Below are positions 8,187 to 19,501 of a DNA stretch of 24,358 nucleotides, in pieces. Below the pieces are notes generated by a model. The model made no database searches. It was not told where the DNA came from and saw nothing but the letters and a program-made list of their open reading frames with translations. The position numbers and the translations under genes were made by a program. Within the stretch, counting starts at the first letter, position 1, and every line of letters starts with the position of its first letter. Source of the stretch: Butyriboletus loyo (lineage: Eukaryota > Basidiomycota > Agaricomycetes > Boletales > Boletaceae); assembly GCA_038093515.1 (NCBI GenBank), contig JBBPSI010000317.1:1-24358 (forward strand). The letters are read 5' to 3'.

Positions 8187-9460
8187 ATGACCTGGTACAC
8201 TAGTCAAAATATCGAAAGCGTGTTTGCGATGTCGCAAAAGATCGGCCTCACAAGGGCCACCTTTCTTGCGTATATCCTTCCGCCTGTCGTGAGTCAGTAC
8301 TTGATGGGAGTACTGGTTCAACTTGAGGGAACCCGCTTCTACCGCCTTGCGCTGCTGCCTGTCGTCGTGTGGCTTGCTTGGCGCGGTGCGTTCATCGACT
8401 TGTCGGGAGGCAACCTTAAACAGGCTCAGATGAACACCGTGCTCATAGTGGGTACACTGGTCCGGCCTCAGCGCTTGCCATTGACGCAGTTCCATTCCAG
8501 ACTCATATGTGCATCATCTCAATGCGCTGTACAGTTTGGGCTGTTGCCCGTGAGCGTTTTCGCCGTCAAAGTCCATCGAAGAAACAGAACAAATCGGATT
8601 CGGAGAGCATCTATACAGCTTTCTGGAACGCCTGGGATTTAATGTTGAGCACGCGAGGCATCGGATGGAACTGGCCGCAAGGACTCATCATCCCCAAGCC
8701 CGCCTTTGAAACAGATTCTCGAATAATCTTCGTACTGTTGTCGGTAGCCCGATTTGCCTTTCACGCCTTGGCTTTCGACGCATGCCTTCAGACCATGCGC
8801 ATCGTGTCTCCGGGAACGTTTGGTTCACTCGACGGTGGCTCTCTGTTTGACCACACCCTTCCGCCCCACCTAGAAATCTTGCGAGCTGTTTTCGTGTCCT
8901 TCTTGACGGTCTGGATGGCGTACTTTGCGATACAGTGGGGCTACCAATGTCTAGCAATCGTATGCATCACCCTGTTCCAGCAACTTCCCTCTCAATGGCC
9001 ACCCCTTTTTGATGCTCCGTGGTTGTCGACTTCTTTGAGCGAATTTTGGGGCCGTCGATGGCATCAGATGTTACGTGAACTACTCGTGACGTTGGGTATT
9101 CGGCCGTTCGGTTTCCTGTTTGGCCGGTTTGGAGGCCTTTTTGGAGCCTTCCTCGTCTCTGGCATTTTTCACGACATCGAACTTCGATCCTTTGGGCGAG
9201 GTGGAAACTCGGTCGCCATCATCGGATTCTGGGTGATGAGCAGTGTCGGGGTTGTGTTGGAGCGGATGTGGAAAGCAGCGACGGGGAGACCGGTTGGCGG
9301 GGCTTGGGGCTGGATGTGGACGTTTGGATGGCTGGCACTCTGGGGTGTTCCGGTGGTGAATGAGTGGGCCAAGGCGGGGCGGCTTGGGGCGTTGGGTTTG
9401 CCGGGTGAGGTTGAGCCATCGCGTGCGCTGGTGGAGATGGTCTGGCGATGGTACAGTTGA
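8187..9460 (+). CDS. Wax synthase / MBOAT-like acyltransferase, membrane protein
   Basis: Two exons, 8187-8447 and 8501-9460, are joined over a 53-nt GT-AG intron (donor GTGGGT, acceptor CCAG), giving 406 aa. A start at 8229 (MSQKIGLTRATF) is equally possible and gives 392 aa. The protein is hydrophobic with several membrane segments (LAYILPPVVSQYLMGVLV, LEILRAVFVSFLTVWMAYFA, GFLFGRFGGLFGAFLVSGIF). It has the wax-synthase-type motif FWGRRWHQ (about residues 269-276) and the conserved His in SGIFHDIE (about 311), the presumed acyl-transfer residue of this MBOAT-like family. It would esterify a lipid or terpenoid alcohol at the ER membrane; the substrate cannot be told. In agaricomycetes such genes occur singly or in terpenoid clusters, and no terpene genes are visible nearby. 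The next gene starts 142 bp downstream. Confidence 0.85.
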
Positions 9461-9602
9461 AATCGTGTACCTTCTCCAGCGACTGTGAATAGAATGGACT
9501 CGTGTGTCTTGAAGTCGGACGCGTCCTGGACACCGATTCCAACGTTGCTCTATGTCACCACGTTCCTCACACATCAAGTCCTACTAAATCCATTCTGTCC
9601 GA

Positions 9603-12600
9603 ATGGCAAACCCAACTTTTCTTCCGACCCTCCCCCAGTCCGACGTAGTCCAAGCGGCCCAGGTACTTGCACCAAAATCCGATTGCGAAACTGCTCTTGC
9701 CTGATCCCATCCAACTCTTCGTAGCTCATACAACAGGCCTATTCCCCTGCCAGCGCTGGCTCGTCAGACACCCAACGTCGCCTTCAACAGGAACTCTTCG
9801 ACATCCAAAAACGATACGAGGCTTGGGGCTTGGTCATCCCGTTTTTGAATCACGACGACGTCAATGTCCAGTTCTTTGGTGCACATACTGTCCAGGTCAA
9901 GATCGCCAGGGATTGGTACGCCACTTGACCAATGCCCATGCACGCCCAGTTCTTCGGTTGACACACAGCCTAGGGATACCTTTCCGGTGGACAACGCTAC
10001 TTCCCTACGCGACTTGGTGCTCCAACTCACATCCCATTCGATCGTGTCGGGTAAGAGCAAAATCATCCTTCGGAAACTATTCGTTGCGGTAAACATGACC
10101 AACTTTCGACGGTGCTCATCTCTCTGATGAACGCTGTTAGATTACGTCGTTGGCGTTGAAAATTGCCCCGGGTTCTCCGTCAATATGGCCGGACTGGATA
10201 GTGTCGACCGTCGAGTTTTTGTCTAGCCGCGGAACCCCTACGGAGATTTTGCTTGATTTCCTATCCATCGTTGCAGAGGAAGTCGAGACAGCTGATTTGA
10301 TTGGCTCGAGCAAGTAAGCGTCTCGCCAGTTCTTCCTTTCTCCATGTATCCCAGACCGATGTCCGAGACAGGATGCAGATGCAACAGACTCTCCTCGACG
10401 CGGCCCCACTCGTCGTACGAGCCGTAGTCGCGATAATAACTCAACCCCGAAGTCAAATGCGCGCCCGGGAGTTGGATTCTGCGCTCAAATGTCTACAAGC
10501 ATGGATGTCTGTACTTCGTGGAAAGTACGTATCGCGTCATGGGAACCCCGTTGACTGATGAGTGAGATTCGTGACAGCGATATCACTCCGCTGATCCCAA
10601 TGTTAATCTCACTACTGACCCCTCCGCCCCCGGAGACTGATATTGACCACGAAATTTTCTCTCCGGCTTCGGATGCGCTGCAGGAAATCATGACGCGTTC
10701 ATCGTTGGCTGGTGGTGCGGGCGTCATGTCGCTCACGCTTCCGCTGCTTGTTTGGGTTGACACATGGGGTCCCCAAATTCTCCAATCCGCTACATCGTGT
10801 GCGTTGCTCGTCTTCCTTGATATCATATAGGACATCTTAGGTATCAAATCGCAGCCGGAGAAGCCTCGGAGCTCTCTCATTCTCTGTGCAAGCTCATTGT
10901 AACCCTTGGCGACCACTCGAATACATACTTTGCCACCAATATCACCTCACAACAGCTGGTAGCAGGTTCTCCGCATACACGATCGCAGCTCATACAAAGT
11001 TTCCTTCGATTGTTACTCGGTTACACAGGTTTACCTGGTTACTTTGGTGTAGACGAAGAGGAAAGTGAGATGACGCTTGGGTTTTGGTATCTCTTCCAGG
11101 AATCGCTTTGGAGTGTGGAGTATGATGAAGGGGATGATGAGGCGGGTAGCGTGCCACCCGCGGATGTGGAAGAAAGCAATAGGCTGGCGTTAGTGAATGC
11201 TGTGTATGTTGAGCTTGTGAAGATCTTGCGCAGCAAGGTTGCATGGCCGCCTCCGAGTATATTGAGTGGGTGGCCAAAAGGTGGGTTCTTTGAGATTAGG
11301 ATGCAAGACCTATGCTAACGCCGGTTTGATCTGGGATAGATCAGGTGGACAAGTTTCAGGTGTCAGTGGTATTTTTCCCCTTTCGGAAAAGGCTCGCTCA
11401 TGAATCTTAGTTATCGGAGGGATGTAGGCGATACGCTCATCAACGCGTATGTGTACGGTATTGACGCTGTCGACAAAGTTAACAGTTCCCAGATACTATA
11501 TCCTCCGCAATGACATGATGGGCTATTACTTGAATGATATCCAAGAACGTCTCGCAAACAGACCTGACTCTAGTGGATGGGAGGTAGGAGGTTTCTTCAC
11601 TGATGTCTCATTCAACTGAGAGAAATCCATTCATTATTTTCTTAGGAAATAGAAGCCACCTTACATTGTATCATGTCTGTTCAGGAGGCAGTCCCTCTAG
11701 AGGACAATCAATTCATTGCTCGATTGTTTGGACCGGATGTACTTGGACGCCTACCAACCACCGGTCAAGACAGGATACGACGAACTGCGCTTAGCCTCGC
11801 TGGTGAGTCACGTTTCGAGTTTGTGTCATGAAACGGGACTGATGAAGTACGTATTCCGTGTAAAGGTACGTATGCATCATGGTTCACTACGCAGTCTATC
11901 ACAAGCACACCTACATCATCGTCCTCTCTTCTCATGAACGCAATTTCGTACGTCGTTGCTGCTTTACCCGAGCTGTCGCTCTGTCTGCCGGCTGCGAATG
12001 CGCTGCGAGATCTCTGTGATGCCAATCGAGCTGCCCTAGCACCGCACATAGGGGCATTTGCAGAGTTACACGCTGGGTTGACTGGCATTCCTGTGAGTGA
12101 TGCTGTGGTCCCATCGTGTCCATCCTTTCAGCGTTCGCATTTCAGGACACGGAGAAAAGCAAGGTTTTGCAGTCAATAGCGAGCGTCATCCAGGCGTTGC
12201 CACCTGAAGAAGAGATCCCACCCGTGCTCGCCATCGTGTGCACTGTTGTTGAGAAGCTTGAACAAGCCTTACAGTCCTCATCGCGGGTATGTATTCAGGA
12301 CGCTTTCGTTCGTGACACTCTTGAAGGTTACCTTATTCCGTGCTAGCTTCCCGAAGAAACGCGAACTGTGGCAATCGTTCAACTCCAAACACTGTCGGGA
12401 GTAGCAAAAGGGCTTACTCGCACCGCAGATTCGTTGCTCATCATCGATGAGACGCCTGCAGAACGGGCAGAAGCGGAGCGTTTGCGGCGGGCTCGTGACG
12501 ATTACAGGATGGTGAAACTCCGAGAAAATTTATTCGCAGCGGTGAGAAGTGCGTTCGAACTGTGGTCGACAGATGCGAGTGTGTCCGACGTGAGTCTTTG

Positions 12601-13767
12601 TTTGTGAGATATGAATAGAAGTAGGTTGACGATGCACAACATGCAGGCGCTCAGCGAGTTCCTGCGCTCTATTACTTCCTTGCCCAGTGACATCACATTG
12701 TTATCTCTGCCGCCGGGTCCACTGTTGGGGCTGATCTGTATTGCATCTCAAAGGCAGCTCACGGCAGTGTGGTTAACGCTAGCGAACATGCTCATTATTC
12801 AATTGGACCCGCCCATCATGTTCACGAATTCGACGTTGAAAATACCACCGAATGTCGAGGGAATGGCAGTGGTGTCTAATGCGCTACCTGTTCTGCTGCA
12901 GACATCGCTGTCGATGCTCAGCCAACCGGGAGCCATGGAATCTGTGAGAAAACTCTGACACAAATAGCGGGGATTGGAACTGACGCGATTCCAGAACCCT
13001 GATATCGTACAGGCATTCTTTGGCTGCTTGGATAGTGTGAGTTTATATTTGGTCGGGCTTTGCCGCTGTGTATTAAAGACGGATAGGTGGCAAAACACTT
13101 TGTGGCAGTATTCTACAGTCTACCGTCCGGTGCCCTCGATGCATTGATGCAATGTGCGATCAGGTCATTATCGCTCCAAGAACGTTATTCTCTAGTTGCG
13201 ACATGCACGTTCCTGGTAGGTCGGAGATGTTGCCGCCTCGGGCATAATGAGCTCAGTGGTACCCTCGTTAGGAAACGCTCATTCGGCGTACTGCGGCAAG
13301 CGATGACCTCGGAGAAGCCGGCACGATCCTCTTTCAGATGCATGGTCGCGCGATCCTTCGGGCGGTTCTAACCGGGTTCGCGGGTGTGGCCCCGAGGTCT
13401 GCGACTCAGAACCTGATCGAGCTGTTGTCCATGATTGCGTCGAAATACCCGTCCGAAACGAGGGAATGGATGAATGAGATACTATTTACTGTATGTGTTG
13501 ATGTGTCCGCTTCAGGGATGTTGTGCTTACCGGGGCGTATTGTTCCAGGAGGATTTCGTGCCATCCAAGGCCACTCCGGAGGCTAAGCGAGCATTTGTCA
13601 AGGCTGTGGTTGGGTAGGTGCACCACTAGATCCGACCCGCGATGCCGTACTGAGGCATTACTAGGTCGAGGTCGCCAAGAAGGACGAGGGAGGCCGCACA
13701 GCAATTTACGCTCCTCGCAAGAGGACTGGAAGGCACGAGCTTCGGATACGCATCGGTCAGTATGTGA
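9603..13767 (+). CDS. Importin-13 / Kap122-like nuclear transport receptor
   Basis: Exons: 9603-9662, 9725-9915, 9974-10088, 10141-10313, 10372-10524, 10578-10796, 10841-11280, 11340-11361, 11411-11446, 11493-11583, 11646-11802, 11866-12092, 12146-12286, 12347-12589, 12647-12943, 12995-13036, 13087-13215, 13272-13490, 13549-13613, 13665-13767. All introns are GT-AG and 44-63 nt, and phases agree throughout, giving 1040 aa, the usual size for beta-karyopherins. The N-terminus reads QEAW-type importin sequence (YEAWGLVIPFL, VQFFGAHTVQVKIARDW), as in importin-beta N-terminal domains. The rest is all-helical, HEAT-repeat-like, including GWPKDQVDKFQVYRRDVG and IASKYPSETREWMNEILF. The likely role is Ran-dependent nuclear import or export of protein cargo. 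I am sure of the karyopherin family; the importin-13/Pdr6 branch is from recall. Confidence 0.88.
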
Positions 13768-14263
13768 CATGTTCCTGGCGCGCAGTATGCGCCAGTGGCG
13801 TTCGATGTCGGCGTACGTCGGACACGTTTGCAGCAGGTGTACTTAGACGGTCGGACTTGTCGGTCTGTGCTCACTTTTTGCGTGTGTCCCCGTTGGTAAG
13901 AAACGAGCGCGGCGGCCATGAATTGAGAATGAGACATAATGGCTAGTGATATGTTATTGACACTGTGTGTGAACACTCCAGCACCAAGCTTGTTCGACGT
14001 GGCAGCAAGGCGATCGGCAACAGGGCGGCCGAGTGTTGACCTTGTGGATGCCGAGTTCGGCGCGTGCACCAGAAGAAGCGGAGATAATATTCATAAATAA
14101 ACAACTGTGATTGGCTGGAGCGACAAGTTCAATCACAAGGGTTATCCAATGCCATAAAACGGACCCGCCGGGCGGAAATAGCCGGAAGTAGCTCTTTTTC
14201 TCTTCGAAACACTGGCCTAACTGTTCATCTCCTTCCGTGTCGTCGTCGACGCTTTTCCCGACG
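13768..14263 (+). promoter_or_regulatory. Intergenic region and probable aconitase promoter with two CCAAT boxes
   Basis: No coding frame is supported between the importin stop and the aconitase ATG. Two CCAAT boxes stand before the start: ATTGG (minus orientation) at 14110-14114 and CCAAT at 14146-14150, about 150 and 114 bp upstream of the ATG. In fungi the HAP complex binds CCAAT and controls respiratory and iron-dependent genes, aconitase among them, so these sites are plausible. An ATAAAAC at about 14154 could act as a weak TATA element. Binding is inferred. Confidence 0.4.
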
Positions 14264-17202
14264 ATGCTCACTATCACTCCAAGAGCCCGTAATGCCCTGC
14301 GCTCAGTGCGCCTCTTCGCTGCTGGGATGGCCACCGTCGCCCCACGTATTGGCGACACCAAGGTTTCCATGTCGCTCCTGGAAAAGGGCGCGTACATCAA
14401 CTATCAGCGTATCGAGGACAACCTCGCCATCGTCCGCAAAAGGTGCTCGGACCCTGTATCATGTAGTGAACGTCCCGCTGATGAGTCTCTTGGTACTTTA
14501 GGTTGCGCCGCCCATTGACATTGTCGGAGAAGATCGTCTATGGTCATTTGGACGATCCTCACAACCAGGATCTCGTCCGGGGTGTGAGCTACCTCAAGCT
14601 TCGTCCCGATGTATGTCTACCGCTTTTCACCCGTGTTCGTTGGCTCATGGACGTCTGTAGCGCGTGGCTTGCCAGGATGCGACCGCCCAAGTGCGCCACT
14701 TGTATGCGTTTCCGGTCCGATATGCGCTTACATAATGTAGATGGCACTCTTGCAATTCATGTCGGCGGGTATGGACACTGCTGCTGTCCCCACGACCGTC
14801 CACTGCGACCACTTGATTGAGGCGCAAGTCGGTGGTGTCAAGGATTTGGCGCGTGCTATCGACATTAACAAGGAAGTGTATGACTTCTTGGCAACGGCGA
14901 CCGCCAAGGTGGGTTGTTTCATTTCTCTGTATGAAGATACCGTTCAGTTGAGATGCGCATCGTGCAGTATGGTCTCGGCTTTTGGAAACCCGGTTCTGGT
15001 ATCATTCACCAGATCATATTGGAGAACTATGCGTTCCCTGGTGGGCTTATGATTGGTACCGACTCGCACACCCCCAATGCGGGTGGTCTCGGAATGGTTG
15101 CTTGTGGTGTTGGTGGTGCTGATGCCGTCGATGTGATGGCTGATATTCCTTGGGAGCTCAAGTGTCCCAAGGTTATCGGTGTCAACTTGACTGGCAAGAT
15201 TGGCGGTTGGACGACTCCCAAAGGTTGGATTGTTCGACTGGTCTTCGCATTTTGTGTTGCTTACAGCTGTCGCGTTTCAGATGTCATCCTCAAGGTTGCT
15301 GGTATCCTCACTGTCAAGGGTGGAACTGGTGCCATCGTCGAGTACCGTGGTTCTGGTGTCGAGTCGCTCTCTTGCACGGGTATGGCTACTATCTGTAACA
15401 TGGGTGCTGAGATCGGTGCTACTACCTCGCTCTTCCCCTTCAACAACCGCATGGTCGACTACTTGAACGCAACCAAGCGTTCAGAAATTGCCCAATATGC
15501 TCAGCGCTTCTCGCACAACCTCAAGGCTGATGAGGGCGCCGAGTACGACCAGGTCATCGAGATTGTACGTGTTCATTTTCAACGTCTAGTGTGCGTTCTG
15601 ACCATCCTGGAATAGAACTTGTCCGAGCTCGAGCCCCACATCAACGGTCCCTTCACTCCCGATCTCGCTACCCCTCTCTCCAAGTTCGCCGAGGAGGTCA
15701 GGAAGAACAACTGGCCCCAGGAACTCAAGGTCGCTCTCATTGGCTCTTGCACCAATTCGTCGTACGAAGACATGTCCCGCTCCGCTTCCATTGCCAAGGA
15801 AGCTTCTGCGCACGGTCTCAATGTCAAGAGCAAGTTCACGATCACTCCTGGTTCTGAACAAATCCGCGCTACTATTGAGCGTGACGGTCAAATGGGTGCT
15901 TTCGAGGGCGCCGGTGGTCTCGTCCTTGCAAATGCTTGTGGTCCTTGCATTGGTCAATGGGACAGGCAGGATGTCAAGAAGGGAGAGGTTAACTCGAGTG
16001 AGTCGCCTCCCTTGATTATTTGAGAACGCTTCTAACTCAGCCAAGTCATCACCTCTTACAACCGTAACTTCACTGGTCGCAACGATGCTAACCCCGCTAC
16101 ACATGCTTTCGTCGCCTCTCCTGACGTCGTGACCGCCATGGCCTTTGCTGGTGACCTCACCTTCAACCCTGTCACCGATACCCTTATCGGCACCGATGGC
16201 AAGCCCTTCAAGTTCTCGGACCCCTCTGGCAATGAGCTTCCTCCCCGAGGATACGATCCTGGTCAGGATACCTTCCAACCACCCCCTGTAGACCGTGCTG
16301 CTGTTGCTGTCGCTGTCAACCCCACGAGTGACCGTCTCCAACTTCTTCAGCCTTTCCGGGCTTGGGATGGAAAGACCCCCACTGATCTCCCCGTCTTGAT
16401 CAAGGTGAAGGGCAAGTGCAGTAAGTGAACAATTCTTGTTCAAGATTCGCATATGTTGATTGTGCTTGGCAGCAACGGACCACATCAGTGCTGGTGGACC
16501 CTGGCTCAAGTACCGCGGACATCTCCAGAACATCTCCCGTGAGTTACGGCGTCGGTCTTGCCGGAATTTCATTCTCACCTTATCATAGAGAACTGCTTGA
16601 TCGGTGCCATTAACGCTGAGAACGGTGAGGCCAACAAGGTCAAGAACTTTGTGACTGGTGGATACGACGGTGTCCCCCAAACTGCTGCCTACTACCGCGA
16701 CCACGGCATCAAGTGGGTTGCCATTGGTGACCACAACTATGGTGAAGGTTCCTCTCGTGAACACGCTGCCCTCGAACCTCGTTACCTCGGTGGTCTTGCG
16801 ATCATTGTCCGCTCCTTTGCTCGTATCCATGAGACCAACTTGAAGAAGCAGGGTATGCTCGCCCTGACGTTCGCCAATCCCGAGGACTATGACAAGGTTC
16901 AACCCCACGACAAGGTGGACGTTCTCGGTCTCGAGTCGTTTGCTCCCGGCAAGAACTTGACCCTCGTCGCTAAGCACGTCGATGGTACCAAGGACGTCAG
17001 TAGTCGAAATGGCATACCGTGGGCTCGATATTGACGTCTTGTCGTTTAGGATATTCCTCTTGCGCACTCGTTCAACGAGGGCCAGATTGAATGGTTCAAG
17101 GCTGGATCCGCACTTAACTTGGTCCGTCTTGGTTATTACGCTCCCGTGGTCGATCGCTGATATCACTGCTTGACTCAGATGGCCGCCAAGGCGAAACAGT
17201 AG
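14264..17202 (+). CDS. ACO1: Aconitate hydratase, mitochondrial
   Basis: Exons: 14264-14442, 14502-14610, 14661-14690, 14741-14908, 14968-15223, 15281-15564, 15616-15997, 16046-16420, 16473-16538, 16589-16995, 17050-17121, 17179-17202. They give 783 aa, close to yeast Aco1. The enzyme converts citrate to isocitrate in the TCA cycle. The N-terminus ([19 protein letters not shown]) is Arg-rich without acidic residues, a typical mitochondrial presequence. The three Fe-S ligands are Cys387 (GSCTNSS), Cys450 and Cys453 (ACGPCIGQ), with the 63- and 3-residue spacing of the family. Also visible are [13 protein letters not shown] and the C-terminal swivelling-domain motif [18 protein letters not shown]. 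Exon 3 is only 30 nt. All introns are 48-59 nt and GT-AG. Nothing essential is missing. Confidence 0.97.
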
Positions 17203-17437
17203 ATGACGCGATCCCGTGATCGCCTCCCACACGCTCTCTAACCGCTCTCTGACAGGTACATATTCTCTCTATTTGGCGGGTCCGGACCTCGCTCCGAGGT
17301 GGGCTCGTGTCGTATAACGCATCTGTATCTCTTCTTTTTTCTTCCTCCTGACGGAGGTCCATTTTTTGACCATTTCTGCACGCTGGCCATGATTGTCTTA
17401 TACAGCCATGTAATATCACTTTGGACCACGATTTTTC

Positions 17438-17443
17438 AATAAA
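17438..17443 (+). terminator. ACO1: Poly(A) signal AATAAA after aconitase
   Basis: A perfect AATAAA lies 235 bp after the aconitase stop and before the convergent DUF6534 gene ends at 17531. It is the best candidate for the aconitase 3' end signal. Confidence 0.5.
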
Positions 17444-17530
17444 AGTATCGCTATAACGTGGTATATAAAGCACCAAGTATGAGCTAGGTGGGAGAGGTAA
17501 TATCGTCATGCAAAAATGGAAGAGCGGGAT

Positions 17531-19501
17531 CTAGATGCAAAGTCGAGGTATGGGTCGTCCGCCACGGTTCGAGGTCCGACTTTCCCCCCTGGATGGGACA
17601 CGACGTTCAGTTATGTGTGTGTGAGAGAGATGGGGACGCACACCATGCACGTGTCCATGCCCACCGTCTTCCGAAGCGGTGGAGAGGTCCGAGGGACGTG
17701 CGAATCGGAGGGAGACAGCGGGAAGCTCGATAGCCGTGCTTGTTGGGCCGGCGTCGTCGTACGCGCGCGACGTGGCTTTTCGAATATTGAGTCTGTTTTT
17801 TTTGGTTTTTTTTTTCGGTGTGAGAGTCATTCGGTCGTTGGAATCCACTCACGATGCGAGGAGCGAGTTGACATAGACTGGGGGGGGTTGGAAAGAGATG
17901 TTCGATGAGTCGAGGGAGGGGGGGGAGGGGGGGGTGAGAGACGTACGTCGTACTTGGATGAGGATGGCACTCAAAAAGGCGAGGGTCTGTGGTTGTGTCA
18001 ATGTCTGTCAAATAAAGGGGGTCGGGCGTCGCGTGTATCTCAGGACTCGGAAGTATGTGGGGGAAAAAAAAGGGGGGAGGGGGGGACGTACGAGTATGAG
18101 TGCGATCACGTCCACGAGCCTGTTGGGTACAGATGAGCGTCAACCCCCCGGTGCACACCACCGATCGAAAAAGAACGAGAACGAGAAAGGGGGAGAAAAG
18201 TACGCACGACGTCAACGCGCCAGTGGCGACAGAAAAGATGAGGAGGCGATTCAAGAGGACGTTTATTCGACGCGGTTCGCCAGGCGGGATTTCGTGCGCC
18301 CAGGACTTGAATTTGTTGAGTTGGTAGGCCATCGCGCAGGCCGAGAAGGTGTCTCCGACGATGAAGAGCATGTTTCCGACGATGATGAGCGATCTGTAGC
18401 TGTTCAGATAGCTATTCCATGTCGGTTTCATGACGCTGTTGCGTTTGCAAGGATGAGATGATGGAAAGCTCGTGCACGAGAGAACAGTCGGTTGTACCTG
18501 AGGACACTAACAGCTATACTGATGACTGGGGAGAGCCGGGGGTTAGTATAACGAGAAGACTGAACGTTTCTGTTGTACTTGCCTGTTCGTGATATAGAGA
18601 TTGTGAACTGTTGATGGTTCATGTTCAGGTTATGGCGATGCAAATGGAGTCAAGGCAACGGACCATGAAGACGATGATCCACCTCTTCTTTGTGACTGGA
18701 GAGACGCAATGAGAGCCCGTAGAGATGACACATGAATAGTTGGACCGACATAACCATATCCGCCAGGTAAAGTACCTGTAAGAAACCAGGGTAAATACGA
18801 CCCACATCAAAGGGACCGAAATTGGACTCGCATGTAAACATAGAAATCGATGACGAGCTTCGAGTAGGTCAGCTCTCGGCGATGTCAGATCGATGGATGG
18901 TGCTCACCCCGACGATATAAATCGACTTGGCCGAATGATCCACATCATCGAATCTTCTTCAAGGACACGATCAAAAACTTACCGCGGATAGCCTTTATGA
19001 AAGTTGGAGTCAAACACCACACAAAAGTCAAGCCAAGAAACGAACCAAGTCGCTGACACTAACGCTGACACGTTGGCATATTGTACGACCAGGTAGTTGT
19101 CCATGATCACCATGGTCATTACAGCATGAATGGTGTCAAGGACACTGTAACGAGACGCCATGGGTAATCGATGACCTGTGTGAGAACAGAAAGTGCGCTC
19201 ACACTAGCAATGCAACCTAGGGACGGGTCGAGGTCAGCAAGTGGTCCTGGATGCGTTCTGGTGGGTTGGCGGAATGACGTACCGTCATTTTGAGTCCCCA
19301 GGTGTCATGTTCGTAAGTCCGGAAGTAGAAAATAGCCTGGGTGCAAGTGACGCCGTATAAACTGTGACATCCCCGAACAAGGCGCTCTGTGAGACACGGG
19401 CTGCGCGTAGAGCAAGGAAGGGAAACTTGCACTAAACCGAGGAAGGTGCCGATGAGAGGTCCCCTAACGAGGGAAATCGCCACCATAGTCGCTGGAGACA
19501 T
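17531..19501 (-). CDS. DUF6534-type multi-pass membrane protein
   Basis: Minus-strand gene with many small exons. Supported pieces (5' to 3'): start MSPATMVAI at 19501; to 19283 (YGVTCTQAIFYF, ending GLKMT); a 14-nt exon 19216-19203; from 19144 (VLDTIHAVMTMVIMDNYLV); 18775-18750 (YFTWRIWL); from 18695 (TKKRWIIVFM); 18525-18498; 18435-18208 (ending LIFSVATGALTS); 18119-18092 (LVDVIALIL); 18004-17947; 17877-17853 (YVNSLLA); 17792-17531 (LNIRKAT...). The order matches the fungal DUF6534 layout: about seven membrane segments, then (L)YxNSLLAxLNxRK and a hydrophilic tail. Exon borders near 19050-18780 and 18660-18530 are unresolved, as is a possible 51-nt intron in the first piece. The function of this family is unknown to me. 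It converges on aconitase, 328 bp apart. Confidence 0.75.
17880..18090 (+). other. Two G-run clusters lying in DUF6534 introns
   Basis: G runs of 6-9 occur at about 17880-17935 and 18060-18088, with A runs between. On the gene's own (minus) strand these are C/T-rich tracts ahead of the acceptors at 17878 and 18005, so they may act as long polypyrimidine tracts. The plus (template) strand could fold into G-quadruplexes. Confidence 0.6.

Noticed and set aside
9080..9577. Minus-strand ORFs of 107-165 codons over the wax-synthase-like gene
   Set aside because: They are Pro/Arg/His-rich shadows of GC-rich coding sequence without motifs, opposite a well-supported gene.
10314..10360. Intron 4 of the importin gene ending at the first CCCAG (about 10354)
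   Set aside because: That acceptor puts the next exon out of frame. The acceptor at 10370-10371 restores the frame and gives a 58-nt intron.
15586..17232. A 548-codon open frame on the minus strand opposite aconitase
   Set aside because: It mirrors the aconitase exons across several introns and has no recognisable domain. Strong codon bias in a highly expressed gene often leaves such an antisense frame open.
17607..18431. A continuous 274-codon minus-strand frame
   Set aside because: Only its first part is real coding sequence. After GALTS it runs through introns (Pro/Ser-rich from C/T tracts), while the conserved family sequence continues in other frames after splicing.
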